Part shown: piece after piece, positions 40,144 to 49,326 of the stretch
Numbering within the stretch: the stretch's first letter is position 1
How the letters are laid out: the number at the start of each line of letters is the position of its first letter
Notes under the pieces: model-generated
Seen by the model: the letters and a program-made list of their open reading frames with translations, nothing else
Database searches by the model: none
What the model was told of the DNA's origin: nothing
Assembly: GCA_001898505.1 (NCBI GenBank)
Contig: MKTZ01000002.1
Coordinates: 1-64,000, forward strand
DNA length: 64,000 bases
Source of the DNA: Sphingobacteriales bacterium 50-39
GTDB taxonomy: Bacteria; Bacteroidota; Bacteroidia; Chitinophagales; Chitinophagaceae
Reading direction: 5' to 3'
Made by a program: the position numbers and the translations under genes

Positions 40144-41166
40144 ATGCCTGAAAATACACCTACGCTGAAAGAGATAGCACGGAGACTGAATATCTCGGTC
40201 TCTACGGTATCCAGGGCACTGCATGATCATTACAGCATCGGCCTTCGGACAAAGATGCGGGTTAAAAAACTGGCAAGCGAGCTGAACTACGAACCCAACC
40301 AGACAGCTATTTTCTTCAAGCAGAAAAAGACCTTTATGATCGGGGTTATTCTGCCTAATCTTTCACAGGACTTCTTTGCCGCGATGGTGAATGGGATCGA
40401 AGATGTGGCTTATAAAAACAATTATACCGTGCTGCTCTGCCAGTCGCGGGACGACCAGGAAAGAGAAAAACAGCTGGTCGCCGCTATGCGATCCCACCGG
40501 GTGGACGGCGTGCTGATATCCATAGCGAAGAATACTACCGACTACGGACATTTTGAGCTGTTACAGCGACATAAGATACCCGTCGTGTTCCTGGACAGGA
40601 TACCAAAGATGCCGGATATCCATTATATCGCCAGCAGCCTGGGAGCCGGCATGCAGCAGGCCGTCGATTTCCTGCTAAAGAAAAAGCACCGGCGCATAGC
40701 TTTGATCAACGGCCCCGAACATCTTCCCGCCAGCCAGGAAAGACTGGAAGCTTTTAGACAAGCGCTCTGGCACAAACGACGGAAATACGATCCCTCCCTG
40801 GTGGTTTCCTCCGACCTCTCCAAAGAAGGTTCCGGTAAAGCTATGCAGCAGCTTTTGGATCTCAAACATACACCGGATGCCATCATTACCTTTAACGATT
40901 ATGTTGCCCTGGACTGCCTCCAATATGCCAAGAGATCAAAATCCGGCGGCATAGGGAATGTCAGCATCGTCAGCTTTGCGAATGAGCCCATCTGTGACTA
41001 TATGGATAATGCGCCCATTGCATCCGTAGAACAATTTCCTTATCTCCAGGGAGAGAAAGCCACCCGGCTGCTGTTACAGCTACTGGAAAAAGAAACCGGC
41101 CGGAACGATGATGTGGCAGTCCATGAACTCCTGCAACCACAACTGGTCATTCACCGGCCGGCTTGA
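40144..41166 (+). CDS. LacI family transcriptional regulator
   Basis: A 340-residue sugar-responsive regulator. The N-terminal helix-turn-helix TLKEIARRLNISVSTVSRAL and hinge helix KLASELNYEPNQTA are canonical. The periplasmic-binding-protein-like domain runs from IGVILPNLSQDFFA to AEQFPYLQGEKA-like text (here SVEQFPYLQGEKATRLL). It is divergent from the SDR operon and has a likely operator between. The ATG at 40144 is preferred to upstream in-frame starts, which lie in the operator region. Confidence 0.94.
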   Translation: MPENTPTLKEIARRLNISVSTVSRALHDHYSIGLRTKMRVKKLASELNYEPNQTAIFFKQKKTFMIGVILPNLSQDFFAAMVNGIEDVAYKNNYTVLLCQSRDDQEREKQLVAAMRSHRVDGVLISIAKNTTDYGHFELLQRHKIPVVFLDRIPKMPDIHYIASSLGAGMQQAVDFLLKKKHRRIALINGPEHLPASQERLEAFRQALWHKRRKYDPSLVVSSDLSKEGSGKAMQQLLDLKHTPDAIITFNDYVALDCLQYAKRSKSGGIGNVSIVSFANEPICDYMDNAPIASVEQFPYLQGEKATRLLLQLLEKETGRNDDVAVHELLQPQLVIHRPA

Positions 41167-41181
41167 TCGGATCATCTTTCC

Positions 41182-43656
41182 TTACAGCACGACGATCTTA
41201 CGTGTATAGTTGATAGTAGCTCCAGTCACCCGGAGGATATATACTCCCGATGCAATGTTCGACTGTTTGACATCGTCCCATCCTAATTCCGTCGTCCCCG
41301 GACCGGCAACAGCATCCTTCCTGAGCACAGGCTTCCCGCTAAGATCCCAGAGCTCCAATCTGACCTTGCCTGTCGCCTCCTGTGTAACATAGACAGACAG
41401 CTTGCTCACTACAGGATCCGGAAATACCCGGATGTTCCTGTCTGCAACATCCATCGATGCCGCGCTGCTGGTCAGGACCGCCGCCCTTGAACTTGCCCCG
41501 CTGGTTCCGCAGCCATGACGGTTATAAGCTACCCCACCCAGGTATGATGTCGTGTCCAGCCCCGTCTCCTTTGCATACTGGTTAAAAGTAGTATCCACTT
41601 TATTCGTAATGCCGTTGCCCACGGTATCCCGAGCGAAATAGGCCTTACAGGGGTTATTGTCTTTTGTATAGTAGTCGTTATAGGTGAAGTTGAGATTGGA
41701 TTGCGAATAGGCAAAAGCTAAGACATTGTTTGACAGGGAATATACATCATTCTCGTCGAAGGTCAGATTTTGTATTCGGTTCATAACGATCTCGACCCAT
41801 CTGCTGTTGGTGTCAAGCGTACCATACTTGCCATTGGCCCGCTGATACAGGGTTGGATTGATCGTATAGTTAATGGAGTCGGTATTGTATTTAACGACAA
41901 CGTTACTGCAGGTAGAGGTTGAATTATTGCTGCCCAGGTACATGCCCGGCCCCAGGTTGGACCATATATTGTTGCTGATAATGGTATGACCGCCGCTGGT
42001 GCTGGAATCCTGTTCATTACCGACGGATATGCCGGTGCCATTGTTATAACTTTCATTTCCCTTTACCGTGACATTCAGAGACCCATCCAGGTAGATACCC
42101 GCTGAGGTAGCTACGGGTGAGATACAACGGTACACGGAATTGTCCTTGATCAGGCCGTTGCGGGACTGGTTGTTGGCTTTCAGCAGGCTGGGATAACTCT
42201 GCAGGACCCATTTATAGTTACCCGCCGCGACGATGCCGATATTGGCTATATCATAGATCTCGTTGGCGGAAATGGTGAACGTATCTACATTCCCATTGAT
42301 GGCCAACCCTTCCGCATATCCTGATACGATGTCGTGTATCGTATTGTTATCGATGAGCAAATTGGTAATGGCCGTATTCGTATTACCCAATACGGTAATG
42401 GCGCTCAATACATCATTGGGCTGAGGGTTCTTGGCTTTTGTCGTATCCCGGGTCCATTTCATATTGTGAAGATCGTTGTTCACGATCTGGATATGTGAGG
42501 CGGCGCCTTCGACGACAATGCCGTAACGAACATCCTTTAAAGTGACCCCGCCCACTACGGTAGTCAGTGTCGAGTCGTTTGTCAGGTTGGTAATATCCAA
42601 TCCATTTATATTAATATAGCTGGCGCTGTCGATAACAAATATGGAGGCATATTTCTGTGTCAGGCTTCCCCCACTCACCGACACCCATTCCGAAGGATAG
42701 TTGGTGATGGTTGTCCATTTCCCATTCTGTCCTCTGTTATGACCGATGTAAACGGTGTTGGCGATGTTATAAGTGCCTCCACGGAGATAGATGGTAAGGT
42801 TGGAGTCGATCAATACGGGTGATCCGGTGCTCCAGTCGTAGCCGGCGCCATTCACGGCATAATTGATGGTCCTCCAGGGCTTGGCTTTCGAGCCTGTCCC
42901 CGTCGTATCGCTGCCCGATGGGCTCACGTAGAACTGGTAGCGTGCTGCCTTGTAAATAATGCCGGAAGTGGTATTGGCCGTCTGGGTCACGGTTCCCGGC
43001 GTACCGTTCAATCCCACCAGGGCCCCATTGCCTGGCGCTATGTTTATAAAATGGCAGGTATCGATGAGCACATTGGCAGGCAGGCTGCTGCTTCCGCTGA
43101 CATACACAGGCCAGATACTTTTGTCGGAAGAGGTGGGAAATTTTGCCTCGGCTGTATCCAAATACCATAGCATGTTGGTAAATGTACAGTTGCGGAGCTC
43201 GATGTTGCTGCCCGTGCCGGAGATATAGACCCCATAAGCCGAGATAGTGTCGAGGTTGGCGAATGTAAGACCCTGCAGCCGGATATTACTCCCGGATATG
43301 CTGGCAATGTATGACCAATTGGTGGTCAGCCGTGACGCATCGAATGTTGCCGTCTCACCGGGATAGGATTGTAAGGTGAAATAGTGACCGTTGAGACCAC
43401 TTTTACTGGCGTCCAGGTAAATGACCGAATCGCTGGTAATGTGGTAAGTGCCCTGCCGGAAATACAGGATCACGTCCGAAGTATCGGCCTGTGGGGTTCC
43501 ATAGATGCCGGATAGCAGGTTGTTCCAGGGATTGCCGATAGACCCGTCCCCGTTCGTGGATTTGCTGATGTCAACATAAAATTTTCTTTGTGCAAAGGAT
43601 CCCTGACAAAAGAGGAGCAGCAGGGACAATGACAGGAGTAAAGCTTGCTTGTTCAT
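41182..43656 (-). CDS. Secreted two-module right-handed beta-helix protein, T9SS cargo
   Basis: An 824-residue exported protein (signal peptide ending QGSFAQ). Two parallel beta-helix modules begin with similar headers, RKFYVDISKSTNGDGSIGNP at the N terminus and YQFYVSPSGSDTTGTGSKAK near residue 220, and each shows the right-handed repeat (NIELRNCTF, HIQIVNNDLHNM, VTVKGNESYNNG). The last 80 residues are a type IX secretion sorting domain (IRVFPDPVVSKLSVY, then SGVYILRVTG). It may be a polysaccharide lyase or carbohydrate-binding surface protein; no catalytic residues can be named. ATG 43656 starts the signal peptide. Confidence 0.85.
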   Translation of the reverse strand: MNKQALLLSLSLLLLFCQGSFAQRKFYVDISKSTNGDGSIGNPWNNLLSGIYGTPQADTSDVILYFRQGTYHITSDSVIYLDASKSGLNGHYFTLQSYPGETATFDASRLTTNWSYIASISGSNIRLQGLTFANLDTISAYGVYISGTGSNIELRNCTFTNMLWYLDTAEAKFPTSSDKSIWPVYVSGSSSLPANVLIDTCHFINIAPGNGALVGLNGTPGTVTQTANTTSGIIYKAARYQFYVSPSGSDTTGTGSKAKPWRTINYAVNGAGYDWSTGSPVLIDSNLTIYLRGGTYNIANTVYIGHNRGQNGKWTTITNYPSEWVSVSGGSLTQKYASIFVIDSASYININGLDITNLTNDSTLTTVVGGVTLKDVRYGIVVEGAASHIQIVNNDLHNMKWTRDTTKAKNPQPNDVLSAITVLGNTNTAITNLLIDNNTIHDIVSGYAEGLAINGNVDTFTISANEIYDIANIGIVAAGNYKWVLQSYPSLLKANNQSRNGLIKDNSVYRCISPVATSAGIYLDGSLNVTVKGNESYNNGTGISVGNEQDSSTSGGHTIISNNIWSNLGPGMYLGSNNSTSTCSNVVVKYNTDSINYTINPTLYQRANGKYGTLDTNSRWVEIVMNRIQNLTFDENDVYSLSNNVLAFAYSQSNLNFTYNDYYTKDNNPCKAYFARDTVGNGITNKVDTTFNQYAKETGLDTTSYLGGVAYNRHGCGTSGASSRAAVLTSSAASMDVADRNIRVFPDPVVSKLSVYVTQEATGKVRLELWDLSGKPVLRKDAVAGPGTTELGWDDVKQSNIASGVYILRVTGATINYTRKIVVL

Positions 43657-43781
43657 AAGACTTCTTATTACAGGTTTAATAATTCGCCCCGGTGGGCAGG
43701 CATTTGATTTCTGTATAAAAAGTAGGAACATTCTGCCGGTCTGCAAAATGAGGAAACCCTTACGGGTAAAGGATTTGACAA

Positions 43782-43816
43782 CGCAACCGTTTGCGAAATG
43801 CACACAATCGTTTGCG
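43782..43816. promoter_or_regulatory. Two LacI-type operator-like sites in the divergent gap
   Basis: CGCAACCGTTTGCG (43782-43795, one mismatch) and CACAATCGTTTGCG (43803-43816) share the half GTTTGCG around a CG centre and are spaced 21 bp centre to centre. They lie between the beta-helix gene and the DUF3570 gene. The second overlaps the -33 zone of the DUF3570 promoter. They resemble the perfect palindrome at 57119. Confidence 0.6.
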
Positions 43817-43827
43817 CAATTTTTAAA

Positions 43828-43835
43828 TATTTTTG
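43828..43835 (+). promoter_or_regulatory. -7 box (TATTTTTG) of the DUF3570 gene
   Basis: TATTTTTG fits TAnnTTTG. It lies 42 bases before the ATG, with TTTG (43811-43814) 13 bases upstream inside the operator-like site. A regulator bound there would compete with the sigma factor. Confidence 0.45.
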
Positions 43836-43876
43836 TAATCCCGCAACCAATCGGCAAATATTGCGTACTGTTTAAT

Positions 43877-45145
43877 ATGAGGAAAATCTGTCTTACGGTA
43901 GTCGGCCTGTACTGCCTCCTTCTCCACGCATTTGCTCAGCATACCCGGGACACCTCCGCCTATAAGGCCAGACGCCTAAAGCTCGACGAGGTTAATCTCG
44001 TCTCAAGCTATTATAATCAGACAGGAGATCACTCAGCCATCCGGGGAGGCATCGGGTCGGAGAAGGTCACCGATCTGGCCAATGGCCTGGAACTTAAATT
44101 CGTCAGACTGGATGCGCGGCTGCGCAAGCATACGCTCACAGCCGGACTGGGATTGGACCATCACACAGCCGCCTCGCAGGCATATATCTCCAAGACGGGC
44201 GCCAGCCGCACGGGGGGCACACGCATTTATCCTTCTTTGGACTGGACAGTGGACAATGAACAAAAAGGCCGCTCTTTTAGCCTGGGAGCTTATTATTCCA
44301 GGGAATACAACTACCATTCCCTGGGCCTCAACACAGGAACTACCTTCAAAACCAGAAAAAATGGCGAGTTCGGTATAAAGCTCAGCGCATATTTCGATGA
44401 AGTAAAAATGATCCGGCCATCAGAGTTCAACACGGTCGATACCATTTCCAACAATACGGGGGGATCAATAACCTATACCACAGCCAGCGGGAGGACCGTA
44501 ACCCTCAGTTCCGGCAGCACTTACACCAATGAGGAGAGTGTGAAAATACCTTCCAGCCCCAGACAAACCTATACCTCGTCCTTTTCTTTTACACAGATCA
44601 TCGACACCCGTCTGCAGGTAAGTCTGCTGGCGGATCTTGTCTACCAGCATGGCTATCTGGGACTTCCCTTCCATCGCGTATATTTCACGGATGCTACTGA
44701 CACGGTGGAACATCTGCCATCCACCCGTTTCAAGCTGCCTTTGGGCTTGCGGGTCAATTATTTTCTGGGGGACAATTTCATAATAAGGGCTTATTACCGC
44801 TATTACCAGGATGACTGGGGCATCCATTCGCATACAGCCAGCATCGAAACTCCGGTGAAGATATCTTCCTTCTTCTCCGTGGCCCCATTTTATCGCTACT
44901 ATATCCAGACGGCTACCGACTATTTTGCCGCATACAGCCTGCATCAAAAGACAGATATTTACTACACCAGCAATTACGCCCTTTCTTCATTTACCAGTCA
45001 CTATTTTGGAGCGAATCTGCGTGTGGCGCCCCCCGCCGGTATCTTACACAGTACGCTTAAGATCCTGGAGATACGTTATGGTCATTACACGCAAACTACT
45101 GACCTGGCATCGGACGTGGTGTCGCTCAGTCTGACATTTAAATAA
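43877..45145 (+). CDS. DUF3570 family outer-membrane beta-barrel protein
   Basis: A 422-residue exported protein (signal peptide ending LLHAFAQ). It consists of amphipathic beta strands to the very end (SLSLTFK). Segments such as YPSLDWTVDNEQKGRSFSL, SPRQTYTSSFSFTQIIDTRL and FKLPLGLRVNYFLGDNFIIR are typical of DUF3570. This family usually sits with DUF4266 and FMN-transferase genes, which are absent here. Role unknown. The ATG at 43877 begins the signal peptide; the frame upstream is open but crosses the promoter. Confidence 0.85.
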   Translation: MRKICLTVVGLYCLLLHAFAQHTRDTSAYKARRLKLDEVNLVSSYYNQTGDHSAIRGGIGSEKVTDLANGLELKFVRLDARLRKHTLTAGLGLDHHTAASQAYISKTGASRTGGTRIYPSLDWTVDNEQKGRSFSLGAYYSREYNYHSLGLNTGTTFKTRKNGEFGIKLSAYFDEVKMIRPSEFNTVDTISNNTGGSITYTTASGRTVTLSSGSTYTNEESVKIPSSPRQTYTSSFSFTQIIDTRLQVSLLADLVYQHGYLGLPFHRVYFTDATDTVEHLPSTRFKLPLGLRVNYFLGDNFIIRAYYRYYQDDWGIHSHTASIETPVKISSFFSVAPFYRYYIQTATDYFAAYSLHQKTDIYYTSNYALSSFTSHYFGANLRVAPPAGILHSTLKILEIRYGHYTQTTDLASDVVSLSLTFK

Positions 45146-45173
45146 AACCGGCCATCCGTAGGCCGAAAATAAA

Positions 45174-45194
45174 GATCCCCGCTTTGCGGGGATC
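45174..45194. terminator. Bidirectional hairpin terminator
   Basis: GATCCCCGC-TTT-GCGGGGATC is a perfect 9-bp stem between the convergent DUF3570 gene and the 45-residue gene. It serves both directions by position; U-tracts are short. Confidence 0.7.
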
Positions 45195-45202
45195 CGACTA
45201 AC

Positions 45203-45340
45203 TTACTTCATAGTGGCGGTTATAAAGACGTACGATAGGAACATGACCAGGCTAAGAAAGGCAATTGCCAAAACGATCGTCACTGCGGTTTTTTGGACGC
45301 TCCCACCCTTGGGCGACTGCGTCCCAGCTACGGGTTTCAT
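45203..45340 (-). CDS. 45-residue single-helix membrane protein
   Basis: A short frame, ATG at 45340 and TAA at 45203, reading MKPVAGTQSPKGGSVQKTAV and then a hydrophobic helix (IVLAIAFLSLVMFLSYVFI) ending ATMK. The composition (Gly/Ser/Lys-rich cytoplasmic start, one helix) is that of a real small membrane protein. It lies between a terminator hairpin and a 96-base gap. No function known. Confidence 0.6.
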   Translation of the reverse strand: MKPVAGTQSPKGGSVQKTAVTIVLAIAFLSLVMFLSYVFITATMK

Positions 45341-45436
45341 ATGACTGAATTTTGATGAGCAAATGCAAATTCGTTACTAGAAATATATGAAAAAATAACG
45401 ATGTTTGCAAGCCCCAAAACCCCGTTCCGACCTAAT

Positions 45437-47725
45437 CTAATGCTTTTCACTCATATAAAACACCAATTTTCCCCCTGCCATGATCTCTTCATGGGTAATA
45501 TAGCGGCGTGTCAGTGGCTGGCCGTTGAGCAGCACCTTCTTTACATATACGGCCTTTTCGCCCTGCCCATGGGCTTCAATGACAAATTCCTTCCCATTCT
45601 CCAAATGCAATACCGCCCCATTGATGGCCGGACTACCTAAAGCATATTGATCCGAACCAGGCGCCACGGGATAAAATCCCAACGTGCTGAAGATATACCA
45701 GGCGCTCATCTGGCCACAGTCGTCATTGCCCCCTAATCCATCCGGCGTATTGCGATACTGTTTCGTCAAGATCATCCTGATCCTCTCCTGCGTCTTCCAG
45801 GGCTGATCGGTCCAGTCATACAGATAGGCCACATGATGAGAAGGTTCATTGCCATGGACATAATTGCCGATGATACCGTCCCGGGTGATGTCCTCGGTCT
45901 CTGCAAAGAACTTGTCCGGCAATTCCATGGTGAACAGCGAATCCAGATGACGGACAAATTGCTGCTTGCCGCCCATCATTCCGATCAGCGCAGCCGGATC
46001 ATGGGGGACATAGAGGCTATAGTTCCAGGCATTGCCTTCGATAAAACCCTGGTCATTTGTACTGAGCACATCGAACTCCTTTTTAAAACTGCCATCCGCC
46101 AGCCTTGGACGCATATAGCCAATGGAAGGGTCCCATACGTTCTTATAGTTCTGCGAGCGCCGCATATAAGCGGCATATACATCCATCCTCCCCAGCTTTT
46201 TGGCGGCCTGTGCGATGCTCCAGTCATCATAGGCATATTCCAGGGTATTGGAGACGGAGGTCCCGCTGATCTCCGCAGGGACATATCCCTTATCGATATA
46301 GGCGCCAAGTCCCATAAAATCACGGTGTGTGGAAGTGGCGATACAGGCATCCAGGGCCTTGTTCGCATCGAAAGGGGCATTTCCCTTTACGATAGCATCT
46401 GCGATCACCGACACGCTGTGATAGCCGGACATACACCAGTTCTCATTCGCATAATGCGACCAGATAGGCAGCATGTGCTCGACACTCTGGTCATAATGCA
46501 CCAGCATGCTCCTGATCATATCCGCATTGCGGGTGGGCTCTAAGATATTGAACAAGGGGTGCAGGGCGCGGTGTGTGTCCCACAGGGAAAAAGTGGTATA
46601 ATTGGAAAAACCTTCCGCCTTGTGGTTCACCTGATCCAGGCCCCGATAGCTTCCGTCCACATCCATATAGACGGTGGGGTTGATGAACGCATGATAGAGG
46701 GAAGTATAGAAATTCTCTTTCTCGTCCCTTCCCGCGTCGATCCGCGCCTTGCTCAACTCCCTGTTCCACCAGTCCTGTCCTTGCTTCTTCACCTGTTCGA
46801 AATCCCAGCCGGGTGTTTCCGTACGTAGATTCAACAGGGCGCCATCGGTGCTGACGGAGGACAGGGCCATCTTTAGTTTGATCTTGTCTCCTTCGTGGGT
46901 ACGGAAATTAAAATACATGCGGATCTGCTTGCCTGCGATGTCGGGGAAATTGTGATTCTGATCGAACTTACCCCAGAAGCCCCGATACACCTGTTTCTTA
47001 CTATAGTTCCGGCTGCCGTATTCAATAAAGGGGCGGGAAAAGCTAAGAGCGAAGTATTCTGTCCGGGTCCTGCCCCATCCATTGGTCTGCCGCCAGCCCG
47101 TAACCAGGGTATCATTCACCACGTGAACGAAGGTCCAGATATTCTTGTCCTCGTAGTTATAAATACCGCTGACCATATCCAGGATAATGTGCGCGTTATC
47201 TGAAGACGGGAATGTGTATTGATGCATGCCTACACGCGAGGTGGTGGTAAGCTCCGCCAGTATATTATAGTCTTCCAGCTTCACTTTATAATAGTCGGCT
47301 TCCGCCACCTCTGTGGAATGGGAGAAGGCGCTCCGAAAACCACTTCCCGGCTGACTGGCAACACCCGGGTTCATCCGCAGCTCGCCCACCGTAGGCATGA
47401 TGAGGAAATCACCCAGGTCCGAATGCCCCGTACCGCTGAAATGCGTATGGCTGAAGCCCACGATGGTCTTGTCGTCATATTGATAGCCTGCACAATACTT
47501 ATAGACATCCGGGTTATATTTCCCATTTTGCTCATAAGGTATCGTGTCCGTGTCCGGGCTCAGCTGCACCATGCCAAAAGGCACGGTGGCGCCGGGATAG
47601 ACATGCCCCATCCGTTGTGTTCCGATAATGGGACGAACATATTGTACCAGGTTTTCGTCAGGAGTGTTTTGGGCAAATGACAAGGCCGGTGAAAAGACCA
47701 GCAGAAAGAGTAATGATTTACGCAT
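45437..47725 (-). CDS. GH92 family alpha-mannosidase
   Basis: A 762-residue secreted, calcium-dependent inverting exo-alpha-mannosidase by family (signal peptide ending ALSFAQ). GH92 hallmarks are NLVQYVRPIIGTQRMGHVYPG, FGMVQLSPDTD, GFSHTHFSGTGHSDLGDF, NYTTFSLWDTHRALHPLF, GNEPSHHVAYLYDW and GLGGNDDCGQMSAWYIFSTL. It is the last gene of the minus-strand PUL. I chose ATG 47725; the frame to 47776 would overlap the upstream gene. It suggests alpha-mannoside (glycan or mannan) breakdown. Confidence 0.95.
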   Translation of the reverse strand: MRKSLLFLLVFSPALSFAQNTPDENLVQYVRPIIGTQRMGHVYPGATVPFGMVQLSPDTDTIPYEQNGKYNPDVYKYCAGYQYDDKTIVGFSHTHFSGTGHSDLGDFLIMPTVGELRMNPGVASQPGSGFRSAFSHSTEVAEADYYKVKLEDYNILAELTTTSRVGMHQYTFPSSDNAHIILDMVSGIYNYEDKNIWTFVHVVNDTLVTGWRQTNGWGRTRTEYFALSFSRPFIEYGSRNYSKKQVYRGFWGKFDQNHNFPDIAGKQIRMYFNFRTHEGDKIKLKMALSSVSTDGALLNLRTETPGWDFEQVKKQGQDWWNRELSKARIDAGRDEKENFYTSLYHAFINPTVYMDVDGSYRGLDQVNHKAEGFSNYTTFSLWDTHRALHPLFNILEPTRNADMIRSMLVHYDQSVEHMLPIWSHYANENWCMSGYHSVSVIADAIVKGNAPFDANKALDACIATSTHRDFMGLGAYIDKGYVPAEISGTSVSNTLEYAYDDWSIAQAAKKLGRMDVYAAYMRRSQNYKNVWDPSIGYMRPRLADGSFKKEFDVLSTNDQGFIEGNAWNYSLYVPHDPAALIGMMGGKQQFVRHLDSLFTMELPDKFFAETEDITRDGIIGNYVHGNEPSHHVAYLYDWTDQPWKTQERIRMILTKQYRNTPDGLGGNDDCGQMSAWYIFSTLGFYPVAPGSDQYALGSPAINGAVLHLENGKEFVIEAHGQGEKAVYVKKVLLNGQPLTRRYITHEEIMAGGKLVFYMSEKH

Positions 47726-47730
47726 ATCTG

Positions 47731-47738
47731 CAAATATA
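47731..47738 (-). promoter_or_regulatory. -7 box (TATATTTG) just before the GH92 gene
   Basis: On the minus strand TATATTTG matches TAnnTTTG and ends six bases before the ATG at 47725. Transcription from it would give an mRNA with almost no leader. It could provide GH92 expression independent of the PUL promoter. Confidence 0.4.
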
Positions 47739-47772
47739 GGCCCCCAATTGTAAACAGATTCTAAATGGCCTG

Positions 47773-49314
47773 TCAATTGATCGTCACCGTCGCTCCCAGT
47801 TTATTATACCCTGTGGACTCCTCCCACACTCCCGTATTGGCCAGGCGAATGGCATATTCCGGTCGGCCTGCCAGAGTTGCTGCCGCATCCGGCAGGGATA
47901 ATAGTAAGTCATAAACCCCTTTGGACATGGCCGCATCCGTGCTGATGATCTCGTTCACGATCAGCGCCCCGCTATACCACCTCCGCACATCCGTCGCCAG
48001 GTCGAAAGCATATTCCTTACCCCCTTTCTGCGCGCGAAGGATAAGTCGTGCCGGCCGCTGATTATAAGGCGACGCATACCCGTCATTCCGCAGCCGCAAC
48101 GTGAGTTTGAATTGCATACCTGCTTGTATGGGTTGTCCGGGGAAAATGCCGGAAGTCAGTACAAACCGGTAGCCAAGATCACGCTTGATATTCTCCATAC
48201 AACCCCCATTCACCCAGTCATTGTTCACGTCGTTGTTATATGCGCAGTTGAGGAAGCTGTAATGAAGGCCACGCATGGTCGTCTGCGCCATCCCCGCCGT
48301 CTCGCAGTCATTTTGAGGGCTGTAGGTGTCGTCACAGGTCTCGCCGCCTACGGCTGTAAATTTATTATCTGTCTGTGCATACGCCTCCAGCACGCCGATG
48401 GCCGACTGACGTGGAGTGGATGAATTGCCGTAATCGTCATACGTACCATAATCGCCTACCCCTGATAAAAAACAGTCGTTGTGCATCCCTATACGGGCCT
48501 TGTCCTCGCCGGAAAAGGCCTCCGCTTCTGTCAGAGCGGCCGAAGTGACGGGTGCATTTATCCCATATACATAGCGTTGTTTTATCTGCGGCTCCCGCAC
48601 CTGCACCATACGGCTGGCCGGCACGGCAGCCAGCACGGCCTTTAGGACATCGATACGGTCCTGCCAGTTATTATCCAACAGCTTGCCCTGTCCATTGGAA
48701 GAGGGGTCACCGAAATAATCCGAATAATAATTCTCACCCCAGATGCCGATAAATCCCTCTTGTACACAGGCGATCACATCCGCATTGTCCTGCAATAAAG
48801 GTTTCAGCTGTGCAATATGTTGCAGGACGATATTTTTGGGCGCATCTCCATAGGGAGGACAGATGCCACCTTCCGGGCAGCTGCCTCCATGCGAGGTGGT
48901 GGTATAGCTGAATCGAACGATCAGCTTGACGCCGGCCTGACGCGCCGTAGAGAGATCCGTCTTGATCTTATTGAGCACGTCGTCAGACAAGGCGCTGTTG
49001 GTAAACCCATCCAGGACGATGCTCCGGAATACCAGTGTACTGTACAGCTTATAGATACCCCCGCCGTCCGCCTGTTGCAAGGTGCGCCAGGACTGGAGCT
49101 TTGCAAGGTCCAAGGGTGTATAGTTGCTGACATGTACTTCCGTTGCACGATAAAATCCTCTTTCAGGATTGGCGAAGTCCGAGTCGCTGGCAATATAGCG
49201 TACTGTGTCGGCCGGAGCCGGTGTATAAAGCAGGGGTTTTTCCAATTTGTCGCAGGAGAGGGCCGCACCAAAGCAGCCTCCTGCCAGCAACAGTGTTATC
49301 AATGATATTTTCAT
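47773..49314 (-). CDS. DUF4832/DUF4874 domain secreted protein
   Basis: A 513-residue exported protein (signal peptide or lipoprotein signal, LSCDKLEK). DUF4874 covers about residues 40-215, with FANPERGFYRATEVHVSNY and QAGVKLIVRFSYTT, and the TIM-barrel-like DUF4832 follows, with VIACVQEGFIGIWGENYYSD and HNDCFLSGVGDYGTYDD. Acidic residues in GIWGEN and MHNDC may be catalytic, as in a glycosidase-like barrel. It is within the PUL between the PKD lipoprotein and GH92. Substrate not established. Confidence 0.85.
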   Translation of the reverse strand: MKISLITLLLAGGCFGAALSCDKLEKPLLYTPAPADTVRYIASDSDFANPERGFYRATEVHVSNYTPLDLAKLQSWRTLQQADGGGIYKLYSTLVFRSIVLDGFTNSALSDDVLNKIKTDLSTARQAGVKLIVRFSYTTTSHGGSCPEGGICPPYGDAPKNIVLQHIAQLKPLLQDNADVIACVQEGFIGIWGENYYSDYFGDPSSNGQGKLLDNNWQDRIDVLKAVLAAVPASRMVQVREPQIKQRYVYGINAPVTSAALTEAEAFSGEDKARIGMHNDCFLSGVGDYGTYDDYGNSSTPRQSAIGVLEAYAQTDNKFTAVGGETCDDTYSPQNDCETAGMAQTTMRGLHYSFLNCAYNNDVNNDWVNGGCMENIKRDLGYRFVLTSGIFPGQPIQAGMQFKLTLRLRNDGYASPYNQRPARLILRAQKGGKEYAFDLATDVRRWYSGALIVNEIISTDAAMSKGVYDLLLSLPDAAATLAGRPEYAIRLANTGVWEESTGYNKLGATVTIN

Positions 49315-49326
49315 GTGGGTAGTTTT

